Assembly (NCBI GenBank): GCA_045577475.1
Contig: JAZNIM010000079.1
Location: 1-6,571 of the forward strand
Length of the DNA stretch: 6,571 nt
Direction: 5' to 3'
Source of the DNA: UMGS1387 sp045577475
GTDB taxonomy: Bacteria; Bacillota; Clostridia; Oscillospirales; CAG-382
The position numbers were made by a program, and so were the translations under genes. Positions 5,091 to 6,571 of the stretch are shown piece after piece (positions within the stretch are counted from its first letter, which is position 1; the number at the start of each line of letters is the position of its first letter). The notes under the pieces were generated by a model, which was not told the DNA's origin, did not search any database, and saw only the letters and a program-made list of their open reading frames with translations.

Positions 5091-6571
5091 CTACCACCAT
5101 ATATACATATAGTACGTCCTTTGCCGATTGAATTTTATCCACCATGGCAAGCTTCTTGTTATACAAATCTTTGAGAGTTTTGCTTATCCCCATTTTAGGA
5201 TCAGTTCGTGTAACGAAGTAAACTTCGCTGTCACGGCTCGTTAATCCTTCGATAGAGGTTGAAAAACCAAATTTACTGTTTCTCTCATAATAGCTTGGCG
5301 AGCGTACATTCCACGAACCGGCAGATTCGGTATTCAAAACAGTTCCCTCATCATATGTTAAAAACACATAATTCGTGCAGGAAATAAAATCATTCGTATC
5401 ATAAAAGAAAAATTTATCAGGGTAATTCTGTGCATATTTGTTCAACGCTTCAAGTCTGGGATTGATAGTCTCTCTGAGGACAGTCGATTTATCATCAAGG
5501 TCACTCTGCATATTTGAAACACCTGCAATAACAAGCAAAACTGCTGCACAGGTAATTATAAACTGCCAAGTCTTTGAAAACCTTTCTTCTCCCGAACGAT
5601 TCATAAATCCTTTCATCGGGCACTCATTAACATCGATTAAATCCGTTAATGTGAGCGTTCCGATTACAGCCATTGCAAGAATCATAAGGTCAACAAGGCG
5701 AGCCATTACACGTCCGTTAAATTCTAAGAATGTAATTTCAAGCAACAATCCGGCAACAGTGGAGATAAAAATTATATCCTTTTTCTTTTTTCGTGCCGAT
5801 AGTACAATGCAGGCGGCAAGCAAAATCATAACATATACAGAACAGTATTTTACGGTTTCATCATCGGATTTGAACCATCTGGATAAACCGTTTTGAAATG
5901 CGTCAACTATTCTTTGTCCTATATGATTTGCGTTCACCTTTATTTCTTTCATATAGTCTGCAATTTTTGTCATATTTTCGGTGTTTACACTTTCATCAAT
6001 ATCAAGAAAACGTCTTGATATTGCTCTGTATGTAACTTCGTTTATGTCATTTGATACATAGAACGGCATATTTTCATAATATCCGGGAATGGCATCATAA
6101 TCGTAAACCTCAGCACGAACCTCCTTGAACTCCTTAAATTCTTTATATTCCGGTCTGCTCCATGCAAGCATATCAACCGCAAATACAAGTCCACATATAA
6201 CAATAGTTGAAATTCCCCATAAAACATATTTTTTTAAGGAATGTTTATCCCTTAGTATTCTAACAGCTATTATTAAAGCAATAACAGGAAGAAGCAAATA
6301 AAATGTTTTTGAGCGAACTGCAAAAGAAAGAACCGCACAAAATGCCGCAAATACAATATGCCTGCCATTATTTTTTTCAGGCATTTCGTGTATCAACGCA
6401 ATTGCACCGACTCCCATAAATGCCGAGGTAAGTGTAAACTGCGGCAGGCATATATATTTCTGAATTAACAACAAAAACAACAAAAGGTACAGTACAATAC
6501 CAAGAGCAGTACATTTTTTCTCATATGTTTTTTTCACTAAATAGTAACTGAAAATACACGAAGGAACATAC
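5080..6571 (-). CDS. Polytopic membrane protein, probable GtrII-like/GT-C sugar transferase, 5' end missing
   Basis: The frame has no stop up to the right edge. The first start-like codon inside the window (GTG at 6537) has no ribosome site (CAGTTACTATTTA precedes it) and the 11 codons before it (YVPSCIFSYYL) read like membrane-protein sequence, so the true start lies outside. Counting from that GTG, there are about nine helices (9-28, 34-50, 59-74, 78-94, 103-124, 228-246, 253-270, 279-297, 325-345), a soluble loop at 125-227 with ARG/TYR/ASP-rich RAEVYDYDAIPGYYEN, and a soluble C-terminal domain (346-485) with SWNVRSPSYYERNSKFG. This pattern matches a family of clostridial membrane proteins found beside polysaccharide glycosyltransferases. 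The expected role is moving a sugar from polyprenyl phosphate to an extracytoplasmic acceptor. The N-terminal helices and loops, where GT-C catalytic acids usually sit, are not visible, so activity cannot be judged. Confidence 0.7.
   Translation of the reverse strand, partial: YVPSCIFSYYLVKKTYEKKCTALGIVLYLLLFLLLIQKYICLPQFTLTSAFMGVGAIALIHEMPEKNNGRHIVFAAFCAVLSFAVRSKTFYLLLPVIALIIAVRILRDKHSLKKYVLWGISTIVICGLVFAVDMLAWSRPEYKEFKEFKEVRAEVYDYDAIPGYYENMPFYVSNDINEVTYRAISRRFLDIDESVNTENMTKIADYMKEIKVNANHIGQRIVDAFQNGLSRWFKSDDETVKYCSVYVMILLAACIVLSARKKKKDIIFISTVAGLLLEITFLEFNGRVMARLVDLMILAMAVIGTLTLTDLIDVNECPMKGFMNRSGEERFSKTWQFIITCAAVLLVIAGVSNMQSDLDDKSTVLRETINPRLEALNKYAQNYPDKFFFYDTNDFISCTNYVFLTYDEGTVLNTESAGSWNVRSPSYYERNSKFGFSTSIEGLTSRDSEVYFVTRTDPKMGISKTLKDLYNKKLAMVDKIQSAKDVLYVYMVVDDE

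Noticed and set aside
5438..5896. A 152-codon plus-strand frame inside the membrane-protein gene.
   Set aside because: It is antiparallel to a well-supported gene, has low-complexity composition (Ser/Ile/Thr-rich) and no recognisable motif; it is a shadow of the real frame.
1..6571. CRISPR arrays, insertion sequences, tRNA or rRNA genes.
   Set aside because: I saw no regularly spaced repeats, transposase motifs, terminal inverted repeats, or tRNA/rRNA-like segments.

Overview
This is an AT-rich window (G+C in the mid-to-upper 30s % by eye). It has strong AGGAGG-type ribosome binding sites, tightly packed genes and a classic stem-plus-T-tract terminator. These traits suggest a low-GC Gram-positive bacterium, most likely a gut Clostridia-type Bacillota. 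No marker gene fixes the genus. Every real gene I can support lies on the minus strand, so the window is transcribed from high to low coordinates.

Layout in transcription order. (1) 5080-6571: a polytopic membrane protein, probably a GtrII-like sugar transferase, whose 5' end lies beyond the window. (2) 4128-5090: a GtrB/ArnC/DPM1-type family 2 glycosyltransferase with two C-terminal membrane helices. (3) 2207-4162: a fusion of an ATP-grasp ligase and an extended-SDR sugar-nucleotide epimerase/dehydrogenase. (4) 1044-2189: an RffA/WecE-type PLP aminotransferase that makes a 4-amino-4,6-dideoxyhexose nucleotide. (5, 6) 688-1041 and 351-695: two four-helix SMR/EamA-like half-transporters resembling ArnE/ArnF. 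Neighbouring genes overlap by 8-35 bp or are separated by 2-17 bp, so they form one operon. The operon ends after a roughly 220-nt untranslated stretch with two hairpins and a strong rho-independent terminator (91-131). Just beyond it, a TATAAT box and a near-perfect Shine-Dalgarno introduce a new minus-strand gene, of which only the first four codons (MAIG) are inside the window.

How the genes fit together (inference). Function by function, the operon parallels the Gram-negative arn operon for 4-amino-4-deoxy-L-arabinose. An aminotransferase builds a 4-amino sugar. A bifunctional ligase+SDR protein processes it. A polyprenyl-phosphate glycosyltransferase loads it on the lipid carrier. A paired SMR-like complex flips it. 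A multi-spanning membrane transferase places it on an extracytoplasmic acceptor. The notable difference is that the ArnA-like fusion carries an ATP-grasp ligase where ArnA carries a formyltransferase, and no ArnD-like deformylase is present. The window may therefore encode a wall-polymer decoration pathway in which the amino sugar is acylated (possibly aminoacylated) by an ATP-dependent ligase. The two half-transporters also show opposite charge bias, as expected for an antiparallel heterodimer.
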